A program made the position numbers and the translations under genes. Source: Petunia secreta (lineage: Eukaryota; Streptophyta; Magnoliopsida; Solanales; Solanaceae). From it: DNA of 64,000 bases. The notes below the pieces were generated by a model. It worked only from the letters and a program-made list of their open reading frames with translations. It made no database searches and was not told where the DNA came from. Positions 24,541-33,987 of this stretch are shown piece by piece; the stretch's first letter is position 1, and each line of letters starts with the position of its first letter. Location of the stretch: positions 1,922,001 through 1,986,000 of the forward strand of contig JARKIP010000042.1 in assembly GCA_029990175.1 (NCBI GenBank), given 5' to 3'.

Positions 24541-25099
24541 AAGATTAAAAAAATCCATTACGACTCGGCCTCTGTTCAATTTTCTTTATATATATGTAAA
24601 ATGAATTGTCCGCTTCACACTTCATAAATGAATTAAGTTTAAAGTTAACAAAAACTATTCCACTTAAACACATGAGAAAAATCTCATGAAGTCTCCGGTT
24701 ATTGACCGAACATAAAAAACGAATATATATCTTCACCAAACTTAAAACATATAACAAAATATGTCCATCTATCTTTGCTCTAAGTGTTCCAAGTACATCC
24801 CAATGTACATCCGAATAAGAAGAATGGAAATAAATAACATTAAAACTCATGCTCGCAACCGTAACTTCAACAAGTTTTATGTTCTTTTATACAGAAGATG
24901 ACCAATCCCGGCCCATCGTGATTGCTGTCGAGTCGACTGTGAGTGCCGCTTAAAAGAGTCTGATCTTCTCCCTTAATAATATGCTCCTCACGTCCCTTAC
25001 TCTTCAGGTACCCTAAACTCATCAGCTGCATAAATCCTCTAAGCACACTTTACGTTTTCTCCATTCATTGAACGTAGTCACAGAAACATTACTGTCTGC

Positions 25100-25210
25100 C
25101 TTCTTTCAAATTCTAATACACATTATATAAGTTTGATAGGTTTGGGTTTATTTTCAGTAGTTACAAACAGCTGCAGCACCCAGGTAACATTCTTATCGCC
25201 GTTTCCAATT
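25100..25210 (+). repeat. Second copy of the Helitron leader
   Basis: Shares ATTATATAAGTT and GCAGCACCCAGGTAACAT with the leader of the RPA-like gene at 10440-10540 (GCAGCAGCCAGGTAACAT). Diverged but in the same order and spacing. Confidence 0.55.
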
Positions 25211-25548
25211 CTCTGTTAGTGCTTGATATGCTTGCACATTCTGTTCACAGGTTCAGGACTAATGATATTTTAGTTAATTTATTTCCCAACAACAGCAAGT
25301 CTGTATCCCTTTAAATTCATACATACCAAATATTGAATCATCTTCCTATATATATGTATTACAGATTTGTACAAATAAAGTTATGCCTTTGATTTCTGTC
25401 CTTTGCTTTTCTTCAATAAAATAGGATATTGTAGTCTATGTTTCAAGGGAACTAGATAGTTAGAAGTTTAATTCCCTAGACAGATTATGCAATATATTTA
25501 CAGTAACACCACTTATTGATGTATAAATACATAATAAATAACTTGCAG

Positions 25549-25790
25549 ATATCGTGATGGCTGAAGATTACGGGGATGATATATACATCAAACTCGAAGC
25601 GGCAAGACTTCATTATTTTACAAAAAAACAATCAACCTTGCGAAGAGAATTGTATCAAGCGACAACTGATATTGTAATATATGAAGAATATATAGAAGAT
25701 AAACCTTATCCAAAAATTTTGCTTCCAACGGTGTTTATTGCAGCAGTCAAATTTCGAAAGGAAAATGTAATAAAGTGTGATTAATAGGGT
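25549..25790 (+). pseudogene. Fragment of a second Helitron Rep gene
   Basis: About 75 codons homologous to one stretch of the main Rep protein: DIYIKLEAARL here against DMYIKLETIRL at about 19428-19460, then LRREL against FRREV, and ILLPTVFIA against IFLPGSFIG. The two differ at many positions, so this is not a recent duplicate but a piece of a related Helitron. It lacks the HUH motif, the tyrosines and the helicase, and ends at a TAA near 25782. Confidence 0.75.
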
Positions 25791-26167
25791 GATGGCTGGA
25801 AGAAAGGAACTGTATGTCATTGGACTATTACTCTTTGAATTTGTCGCTGAAAAGAAATAATGAAGATCGATGTTCGATAAATATAACAAATTTTTATCCT
25901 AACAAGATTATTGTTCGTTATTTTAATTAATTATATGCTTAAAAGCACATTGTTGGAAATGCGAGATTAATATTCAAGGTCCTCGACTGATAGCAACAGT
26001 ATTTTTACGCCAAATACCTCACGAGTGCTTAACATTACTCTATTTTAGATAGTCTAAGCAGTCGACACAAACAAAACTATCTACTACACAAGATTTTCTA
26101 ATTATTACTCCTTTATCCAATTGCTTCCATAACATTCGCAACAATCTTAGCCCTACAATCAAGTTCC

Positions 26168-26194
26168 ACGCGCAACGCGCGTTCCCGCTACTAG
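26168..26194 (+). terminator. Helitron 3' hairpin and CTAG end
   Basis: ACGCGC (26168-26173), loop AAC, GCGCGT (26177-26182), then 12 bases TCCCGCTACTAG ending at 26194. This is the transposition terminator of the family, not a transcription terminator. The GC-rich stem stands out in AT-rich surroundings. Confidence 0.92.
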
Positions 26195-29100
26195 TTGGAA
26201 TAAAATTGTGTTTGGTAATATATTTTATAACAAAAGGATTCTTACTAAAAGACTAGCAGGCCGACAGAAAATGGACCCATCTAGAAACAATAGCTTTTAT
26301 TATAATCTAGAAAATTCCCTTATAGAAGATTATAATGCTGTACTGTAAGATGAGGAAGGTTTCTAAAAATTAAATCGCGCGTTCAATGGATAAATGATGG
26401 GGACGCGAATACTAGATTTTTTCATACTTCAACTGTTAAGAGGCGTAGGCATAATAAAATTATAGCCTTGTAGATTCGGTAGGAAACTGGTTCTTTAATC
26501 AAATTGATATCAATAATGTGATCACCAATCATTTTATGAATATTTATAAAACAGATCTTCTTGAATTTATTCACCCTTCAGATCTGGCCCAAGAAAATTC
26601 CCTTGACATTCAATCTTCTTCCTTGACTGGTAGACCACTAGCTATTAGTGAAATTCAGAAACTGTGACCCACTACCATCCTATAACAAAACGCACCTTAT
26701 TCTTATCCCTAAAAATCAATTTCCTGAAACTGTGACCCACTACCATCCTATAAGCCTCTGCAACACAATCTATACAACTATTACCAAAATTCTTGTTAAT
26801 AGAATTTGCCCCCATCTAGATAAAATTATAGGTCCATACCAATCTAGTTTCCTTCCTGGAAGACATGCAGCAAATAATGCTATCATAGTTCAAGAAGCAA
26901 TTCATTCGTTCAATCGGAAAACTGGTAAGTCAGGTAATATGATGATCAAAATCGATCTTGAAAAAGCGTTTGATCGACTTGAGTGGTCATTTATAAAATA
27001 CAATCTTTACTATTTTAATTTCCTAGTAATATTATTAATCTCATCATGGATTGTATCGCTACATCCTCCATCTCTATCCTTATCAATGGAAGACCGTCTA
27101 ATTTTTTCTTACCTTCAAGAGGTATTAGAAAGGGTGACCCATTAGCTCCGTACATCTTTATTATCTGTATGGAAGTCCTCTACAGGAATATTACCAAGGT
27201 CGTTAAGGATTCTAATTGGAAACCTATTAAGCTATCTAGAGCTGGTCCTAAGTTGTCACATCTTCTTTTTGCAGATGATCTCATCTTGTTTGGTACCCCT
27301 ACCAGGAAAAATGCTTCCACTATCCAAGGTGTCCCACAAAGTTTAGCCGCCTCTCAAGCCAAAAAATTAACTTTTCAAAATCTAAAATGATTTTTTCTAA
27401 AAATACTCATATTGGTCTTTGTAATGAAATTTATATTATTCTTAATATTACTATTCCAACTCATATTGGTAAATATTTAGGTTTCTCTATCACCAATAAA
27501 AACCCCAAGAGCTCTGACTATCAAATGATTCTTGATAAAATGAACTCAAAGCTCCAAGGTTGGAAAACAACTTGCTTAAGTATTGCAGGTCGAGCCACTC
27601 TTATTAATTATGTTCTAGCAGCTATCCCAACTTATTCCATGCAGGTTAACTTACTTCCAGCTAAGCCCCTAAAAAACATAGATCAGATTCAAAGGAATTT
27701 CCTATAGGGTTCGACCGCGGAAAAGAAAAAAGTTCATCATGCTAATTGGAATATGATCACTACTCAAAAATCAAAGGGTGGCTTGGGGCTTCACAAAGCT
27801 AAGCAGAAAAATGGAGCTTTAATGACGGGTTTTGCATGAAGGCTTAAAAAGAACCAAGATAAACCATGGGTGCAAGTCCTATCAAGTAAGTATGGTAGGA
27901 ACTGCAACATGGTGGGCTCCTATATTTGGAAGAGTATTGCAAAAGTAAATGAAATTTGTATTCAATCTACTTATTGGACTGTGAGTAATGGAGACAAAAT
28001 AGATATTTGGAACGACAGGTGGATAAACCCTAATAATTCTTTAAGATCATTGATCCAGGGGCCTCTTCCTAGACACACAATGCTACAGTGCAATCTATCC
28101 TTACTCATTCCACTTGGAACTTAGATAATTTATCCTTTGAGTTCCCAACTGAAATTCAGAAAAAAATTCAAAACACTCATCGTGGTCATTCTTGTAACCA
28201 GGTAGATAAGTTTTATTTGAACCTATGTCATGATGGACTCTTTACTACCAAATCGGCCTATCCATTATGGGCAGCCGCAAACCTTTCAACTCAACAAATA
28301 CTAGACAATAATCCAACCTCATGGATTTGGAAATTAAACATCTCAGATAAAATAAAATTTTTCCTTTGGTCTTTTAGCCTTAACAAACTACCAACTGCCC
28401 AAAACCTTAGCCAAAGAAATATTATTCAGAATGAGTCATGCAAATACTGCCCGGCTATAGCAGAGTCAATTTATCATATCTTTGTTGAATGTCCAAAAGT
28501 GGGAAAAGATGTATGAGACTACTTCATCTCTCCCCTCCACCAGATCTTCCTCGTTGGATAAGTGAATTATGTAGAAAAAAGGGGCTGCTTAGAGTTTCAA
28601 AGGTATTGCTCATGAAACATATATTCCAATTGCTCTATGAAATATTTGGAAAAACAGGAACAAGAATGCCTTTGAAAATAGCTCTCTTCCTGTAAATTGT
28701 CGCCTAATAGCATCCCAAGCAGCGGAGTATTACTACATTAAAACATCTACTAAGGGGAAGGCTACATCAAATGTTACCTATATTAAATGGAAACCCCCGG
28801 ATGAAGGATATTTTAAATTGAACACAGACGGAGCTTTCAACAACACTACGGGAGTTGGAGGCTTAGGAGGAGTAATTAGAGATGCTTAAGGATCATGGAA
28901 AATGGGATTCACACAGCATCTTCACCAATCTTCAGTAATTCATGCAGAAATTAATGATCTATACCAAGGACTAATTATGGCAAAGTTATATAACCTCTTA
29001 CCACTCCAAGTTGAAGTTGATTCACACATTCTTACACTCATGTTGAATGGAACAAATGAGACATACTCTAATATTTTATGTGATTGTAGGTCCTTACTAT

Positions 29101-29306
29101 CCGACTTAGGATGCAAAGCAGTCAAGCATATCTATAGAGAAGCGAATTTTGTTGCTGATTTGCTATCAAAATATGATTGTAATGCTTCTCAAGACACACT
29201 AATCTATTTTAATTATGTTCATGTTTTGTTATGGTTGAACTGGATTATGATTCCTTTTCTCTACTCAGGGAGAGAAGAAATTATTGTAATATTTAACCAG
29301 TCATGA
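26195..29306 (+). pseudogene. LINE ORF2 C-terminal part: RT, zf-RVT, RNase H
   Basis: Continuation of ORF2 after the Helitron. In order: linker WNKIVFGNIFYNKRIL (26196 on), reverse transcriptase (HPISLCNTIY near 26735, MIKIDLEKAFDRLEWS near 26945, RKGDPLAPYIFI near 27130, FADD at 27268-27279), thumb and connection (GWKTTCLSIAGRATLIN near 27560), zf-RVT (NISDKIKFFLWSF, CKYC near 28440), and an RNase H domain (LNTDGAF near 28820, EVDSHIL, EANFVADLLS). Several stops and frame shifts break it (for example TAA at about 26347 and TAG near 27704), so it is dead. A 28-bp direct repeat lies at 26658-26685 and 26726-26753. Confidence 0.9.
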
Positions 29307-29331
29307 TACATATAGTTTGTATGCCTACCTT

Positions 29332-29334
<3 letters not shown>

Positions 29335-29373
<39 letters not shown>
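29335..29373 (+). repeat. LINE poly(A) tail, A39
   Basis: Uninterrupted run of 39 A, the 3' end of the LINE. The purity of the run suggests either a young insertion or frequent re-expansion. Confidence 0.93.
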
Positions 29374-29374
<1 letters not shown>

Positions 29375-29559
29375 AATATATAGAACTTTATTACATGGAA
29401 ATATATTCATAAATCAGAAAATATCTTACACAAATTTTTGATACATTATTCCTCCATTTATTTTTCACTAATTGTACAAACATAAAGGAAATGTGTGAAA
29501 AGCCTTATTATTAGACAATCGGTGATGGCTTTGCATTATATTACACCTTAGCTTAAGAA

Positions 29560-31158
29560 TTAAGATAATAGAGGAGGAATACTTTGTTCATTCCTAAAGA
29601 AATTTGTTGGGTCAACTTTAGTCTTTACTTGTACCAATCTATTGAAGTTGTTCTTGAAGTATTTCGCTCCCCAAATTCTTGCTTGTGCATAGCTTGTGTT
29701 TCCTTTGTTGTTCACTCCCAAATCGAGATCTCTATAGTTGAAATAAGCAGCTCTAGGAGACTTGGAAACATACTTAGCCATATATCCATAAAGCTTCCGA
29801 ATCCAATCTACATGTTCTTTAGACCTTTTCATTTCTTCCCAATTCACCCCATAATGGATCATAAATATGTTTCCAGCTCTATGTGGGAAAGGTGTTTCAG
29901 TTTCAGAAAAGTCACTCAACTTTCCTCCGTAAGGACTGAATTGCAATTCTGCGGAGTTTTCTTCTACTTGGTTGAATAGTTTCCATATACCTTTTAGACC
30001 ATTTAGTGAAATGGGTTGTTGAACGTAGTCAGATTTTGCTTTAAAGTATCCCTTTTGATCATTAGGTATGATATTGTTCCTGTCTAGTAACACATCAAGT
30101 GACGTGCCCCTAGGGAAACCAGCAAAGAAGAGTATAGATTCAATCCAACTCATTTCAATGCAATCTTCTTTTGCCAGACCTAATTCTGGGAAGCTCTTAT
30201 CCATTTCATGGAGGAGTTCTTCGATTCCTCCAACGAACAATGTAGTGAAGAATGCATGGACAGTCCTTTTCCCACGTGGAAGTGGCGATTCGCTATTCCT
30301 CAAGAACAATCTAAGGAGGAGATTGTCATCAACTTTGTCGGCAATATGTTGCCATCTAAAGACAAGTTGAGTTGCATTTTGTTCAAGTGTCCTTGTTACA
30401 TTGAAGACAGTCACCTTTTCAGGAATGTCAAGTAATTTCACTTTCCATGAAATAATGAGACCAAAGCTAGTCCCACCACCTCCTCTAATAGCCCAAAAGA
30501 GCTCTTCCCCCATCGATTTCCGGTCCATAATTCTCCCGGTGGCATCGATCAGTTTGGCATCTATGATGTTATCAGCAGCGGTACCGAATTTTCGAGACAT
30601 CATGCCATATCCTCCACCACTAAAGTGTCCTCCAACACCAACAGTAGGGCAAACCCCAGCAACAAAAGCCAATTTTTTACTTTTTTCAGCTATTCTATAG
30701 TAAACTTCCCCTAAGGTTGCGCCAGCTTCAATCCAAGCAGTCTTATTTTCGGTATCAATAGAGATTGATCTTAGGTTTCTAAGATCAATGATGACAAAGG
30801 GGATTTCAGAAATGTATGACAAGCCCTCATAGTCATGTCCACCACTTCGAATTCTGACTTGTAAGTCATGTTTCTTGGAGCAATATATACCTGCCTGTAT
30901 CTGGGATTCATTCAGTGGAGTGAAAATAATGGATGGTTTGAAGTTGGAAATTATCCTTAAGTTACTTGAAAATGAGTTCAATATTGTGGAATATGAAGAG
31001 TTTTTAGGAGTGTAAATGACTTGAGATATTGAGTTTGTGTTCATAATTTGGTGAGAAAGGCATTCAAGAAAGTCTTCATGGGGGCTAGCTGAGGTAACTT
31101 CCCATGATGATGAAATGCAAATTGAAAGAAAAAGAATGATTATTAACTTATTACTCAT
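29560..31158 (-). CDS. Berberine-bridge-enzyme-like FAD-dependent oxidase
   Basis: Intact, intronless, 532 residues, the usual family length. Secreted flavoenzyme of the BBE-like/reticuline-oxidase-like group (FAD_binding_4 plus BBE domain). Known members oxidise carbohydrates, monolignols or alkaloids; the substrate here cannot be read. A signal peptide covers about residues 1-24. Cys33 and Cys93 fit the conserved N-terminal disulfide. Bicovalent FAD attachment is supported by His108 (RSGGHDYEG) and Cys170 (AGVCPTVGVGGH). FAD-binding GGGYGMMSRKFG and RGGGGTSFG follow. YFNYRDLDLGVN (from Tyr472) and the C-terminal YAQARIWGAKYF with DPTNFF complete the BBE domain. Several N-x-S/T sites fit secretion. 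The nicotine-pathway BBL enzymes are relatives, but they lack the Cys of CPTVG as I recall, so I do not assign that role. The LINE tail lies 186 bases past its stop. Confidence 0.93.
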   Translation of the reverse strand: MSNKLIIILFLSICISSSWEVTSASPHEDFLECLSHQIMNTNSISQVIYTPKNSSYSTILNSFSSNLRIISNFKPSIIFTPLNESQIQAGIYCSKKHDLQVRIRSGGHDYEGLSYISEIPFVIIDLRNLRSISIDTENKTAWIEAGATLGEVYYRIAEKSKKLAFVAGVCPTVGVGGHFSGGGYGMMSRKFGTAADNIIDAKLIDATGRIMDRKSMGEELFWAIRGGGGTSFGLIISWKVKLLDIPEKVTVFNVTRTLEQNATQLVFRWQHIADKVDDNLLLRLFLRNSESPLPRGKRTVHAFFTTLFVGGIEELLHEMDKSFPELGLAKEDCIEMSWIESILFFAGFPRGTSLDVLLDRNNIIPNDQKGYFKAKSDYVQQPISLNGLKGIWKLFNQVEENSAELQFSPYGGKLSDFSETETPFPHRAGNIFMIHYGVNWEEMKRSKEHVDWIRKLYGYMAKYVSKSPRAAYFNYRDLDLGVNNKGNTSYAQARIWGAKYFKNNFNRLVQVKTKVDPTNFFRNEQSIPPLLS

Positions 31159-31207
31159 TTCTTGTTGCGAACTTAATTTGATGATTAAATTGAAACAAAA
31201 GATCTTC

Positions 31208-31215
31208 TATTTATA
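31208..31215 (-). promoter_or_regulatory. TATA box of the oxidase gene
   Basis: TATAAATA on the minus strand, about 50 bases upstream of the ATG, so the leader is short. Confidence 0.6.
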
Positions 31216-31261
31216 GGTTCTCTTGGAGAAATTAAAGTACTAAAATTTCAAACCTGAAGAC

Positions 31262-31267
31262 CACGTG
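31262..31267. promoter_or_regulatory. G-box CACGTG upstream of the oxidase gene
   Basis: CCACGTGG palindrome with a CACGTG core, about 50 bases upstream of the TATA box. Binding site type for bZIP and bHLH factors (light, ABA or jasmonate responses in known plant promoters). Function here is inferred only from motif and position. Confidence 0.45.
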
Positions 31268-32171
31268 GTAATAAAACACTTCCTAATCTCCGATCCGCGA
31301 TAGAATTTTCCAGCAATTTGTAGTTGTCAAAACAAGATTAAACTCTGCCAACATATATCCACCTCTATTGGTTGAAATTATGCATATTTTCTCTTAGAAC
31401 GTTCTGAATCCAATTGCAATATCTTCCGTACAAGAAAAGTATAGCCAATGCTTGTATTGATTTTTCTTTGGTCGTAGCATCTAAGAGTACTTCCATAGTA
31501 GTTCCATGCGTCATGGGTAACGATGAAACTAATCCGAGAAAGTTTGAATGTTATATTAGATGTCTCATAGATTTGCATAAAACGCCTACTCCTATCAAAT
31601 CACATATCGGAGTCGTAATGAGAATGCAGTTTGGATCCTTAGTCATTTATTGAAGTTTCTATATACCAAGAGGTGGATGTAGAGTATATATAAGATATAT
31701 GAGTTCAACCTAGCTCAAAAGCTTTAGCTCATAACTCAAAACTCAGAACCTATATACTCCAGTATGTGTGTTCAACGTAATTGATTTGAAAATTAGTAAA
31801 CAAATGAATTACAGTAAAATCTCGAACTCAAATCCATACAATTCAAATCTCGAATCTGCCTAGCTATAAATAGAGCAACTTATGTCACCTTTTTCAAATT
31901 CCTATGCGCATGCCCTATTGAGTTGGTGAGGACGATGTTCGCAACTAGACCAATTTATCTGTATATGCATATATCCTATAGCTCCTAAAAAGAAATTTGA
32001 GTAGAAAGACTAACATTTTCTTTGTGTTTGTTGGAAAATACAAACCAAAAGCATAAAAAGAATATTTGTTCAAAAAACTATGTAGCTTTTTCGGTTATGG
32101 GTTCATCTGAACAAATTTATTTCGGCACAAAATATTAATGTATGTGAATATTCACTAGAATTTTAACAAAT

Positions 32172-32190
32172 ATTAGATCTGAACTAATAA
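32172..32190. repeat. SINE target-site duplication, left copy
   Basis: ATTAGATCTGAACTAATAA; the right copy differs at one base. Confidence 0.85.
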
Positions 32191-32288
32191 GGTTAGGCTG
32201 CGTACATCACACTCCTTTAAGGTGGGGCTCTTCTTTGAACCCTGCATGAACGCGGGATGCTTTGTACACTGGCTGTCCTTAGCCCTTT
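32191..32288 (+). mobile_element. SINE-like insertion, 98 bp, probably 5' truncated
   Basis: Starts GGTTAGGCTGCGTACATCAC and ends CTGTCCTTAGCCCTTT. It is flanked by a 19-bp target duplication, ATTAGATCTGAACTAATAA (32172-32190) against a copy at 32289-32307 with one mismatch. The GCTGCGTACA and CTGGCTGTCCTT blocks resemble the 3' half of known Solanaceae SINEs. No pol III A/B box is visible, consistent with 5' truncation. Confidence 0.75.
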
Positions 32289-32307
32289 ATTAGATCTGAA
32301 CTCATAA
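32289..32307. repeat. SINE target-site duplication, right copy
   Basis: ATTAGATCTGAACTCATAA; 18 of 19 bases match the left copy. Confidence 0.85.
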
Positions 32308-33987
32308 TTTAATAGTTCAATAAGCTAAGTGCTTTAAAACCTTAAACACTGAACCGATCGATTTTAAATCTTGAATCCACCTCAGTTCATTAGTATAAAG
32401 TTCTTATGCGACTTGACTTTTCTAGAGTCAAATTGGAGCTTAATAAAAAAATAGGTTTTTGGTAAGATATTAATGAAACGTTATTTTTTGGGGTCAAATT
32501 TCCCATAAAAAAAAGTATGAATATTGTTCCAAAAACAACTTTGACCAAACCCACTAAATGATAAATATGGACAAAGATAATGGGATAAAGCTAATACTTT
32601 TCTAAGAAGCTACATGATGGAAAAATATTTTTCACGTTGTAAATCCTATTTTCTATATATTATACATATCTCCACGGGTGAAAAGTAAAAACGCAAAACT
32701 TTCATTGAGCAAGACTTTTACTCGTAGTCCAGGATACGTGCGTAAGTTATATAGCATGCACTCTCCTCTCTCTAACTCCGATCCATATGTTTCAGTTTAT
32801 GTAAAATATATTTGACTAAGACACAAAGGTTTGAGATAGTGGTTTACTTAGCTACGGAGTATTTGAATCTATATGGAAGTGCAAAGCACAAAATACTGGT
32901 TCACTTAGCTACTAACTAATATTATATGTGCGATACTAAAACACAGTAATTTCGTGAAATTTTAAAATATTTACACTAGTGAAAAATTCATATTTATATG
33001 TGATATTTATGCATGATACTATAAAAAATATCACAGGCTAGTGGTGGATTGTTACTTGTTAGTAAAATTGGGTGTCATAAATTGAAAAGACAAATCTATT
33101 CGACAAAGAGAATGACTTTGTTGAAAAGTCATACCTCAATTTCTATAAATATATATTAAGATGCTACTTAAGTAGTGTAAATAAATTTACATTATACCAT
33201 AGCGTTAAATAAATTCAGAGTATACCAGAGAATCTTGAAGGAAAATTGCATGTACTTCCCCTAAAGAGTATAAAGATCTCAATATATCTTTTAAGCACAT
33301 TGTACAACCCTTTTTTTTTTTCTTCTAAGACGTCTCTCCCTTTTTTCTGCTAGTCTTTTCTTTTGTTGAAATTATGAAACTCTACATAATTCGTGACTGT
33401 TGCGAAATGAGAAAAAATGGAAAGAAAGGAAATAAGAAAGGAAGAAAATGAGTTTCCACAAAAATTATATTCTGCTGCAACTAAAATTGAAACTCCACTT
33501 TGAACCATTACAATTTACAGGATTCAAAGAAATCATATCCAATTGAAGGAGAAATTTAAATGTGAGAAGGAAGAGTTTTGACAGAAAAATTGGATGCTCT
33601 TTGATACATGCTCCTAATTAACTTTCTGGAATATTAACCAACAACAAAGCACAGCTGACTACTATATGAATCTGTATGCAGAGTATGGTAACTGTTTTTA
33701 GCTTGCTATTACCATAGAAATCAATACAATGTATAGTTATATAGAAATATATAAACACAATCCACCAACACTACGAACTAAAACTTGGTGCCTATTTGTT
33801 AATGTCTTAGAGGAAGAAACCAGACTATTTCCTGCTTAAACCCAACAACAGCATAGCTCATTTGAATCCAAGCTAGAAAACTTAGACATAAGCAGAATTT
33901 TTAAACTATGAATGTAAAAAGTTCTATGACTATGTAATATAATTACATTTATACTTCTCTTTATCTTCCAGTGCTCAGCACAAATCT

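Larger units (their letters stand above)
9832..26194 (+). mobile_element. Helitron, 16363 bp, with RPA-like and Rep/helicase genes
   Basis: Rolling-circle transposon. The left end begins TCTAAATATACTAAAAGAGC after an A at 9831. The right end is a 6-bp-stem hairpin (26168-26182), then TCCCGCTACTAG ending at 26194, followed by T at 26195. This fits the Helitron rules: 5' TC, 3' CTRR, hairpin about a dozen bases from the end, insertion between A and T, no target duplication. Joining 9831 to 26195 restores the LINE frame (…AATH-WNKIVFG…), independent proof of the ends. Cargo is an RPA70-like gene, a Rep/Hel gene, and a degenerate second Helitron fragment in the last 1.7 kb. Confidence 0.94.
6221..29373 (+). 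mobile_element. L1-type LINE, interrupted by hAT and Helitron
   Basis: Plant L1-clade retrotransposon: ORF1 with DUF4283 and a zinc knuckle, then ORF2 with AP-type endonuclease, reverse transcriptase, zf-RVT and RNase H, then an A39 tail. The span given excludes leader sequence left of the hAT element (before 1452), whose start is not located. The Helitron at 9832-26194 splits ORF2. Both ORFs carry stops and frame shifts, so the copy is dead. It is tail-to-tail with the oxidase gene: its poly(A) ends 186 bases from that gene's stop codon. Confidence 0.9.
31270..33987. other. Intergenic region between oxidase and pseudokinase genes
   Basis: AT-rich. Holds the SINE-like insertion at 32191-32288. 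An 80-codon frame at 31414-31653 (+) matches nothing I know. No other feature is recognised; the 3' flank of the pseudokinase gene lies at the right edge. Confidence 0.5.

Noticed and set aside
29374..29400. LINE target-site duplication after the A39 tail
   Set aside because: A partly similar sequence exists near base 30-45 (CAATA…TATAGAACT), but with an internal gap; not convincing, so the LINE 5' end is left open.
30068..30700. Plus-strand frames of about 100 codons over the oxidase gene
   Set aside because: They are antisense shadows of a strongly supported minus-strand gene.
31414..31653. 80-codon + frame upstream of the oxidase gene, considered as an organelle DNA fragment
   Set aside because: No organelle gene could be recognised in it, and single short frames of this size are common by chance.
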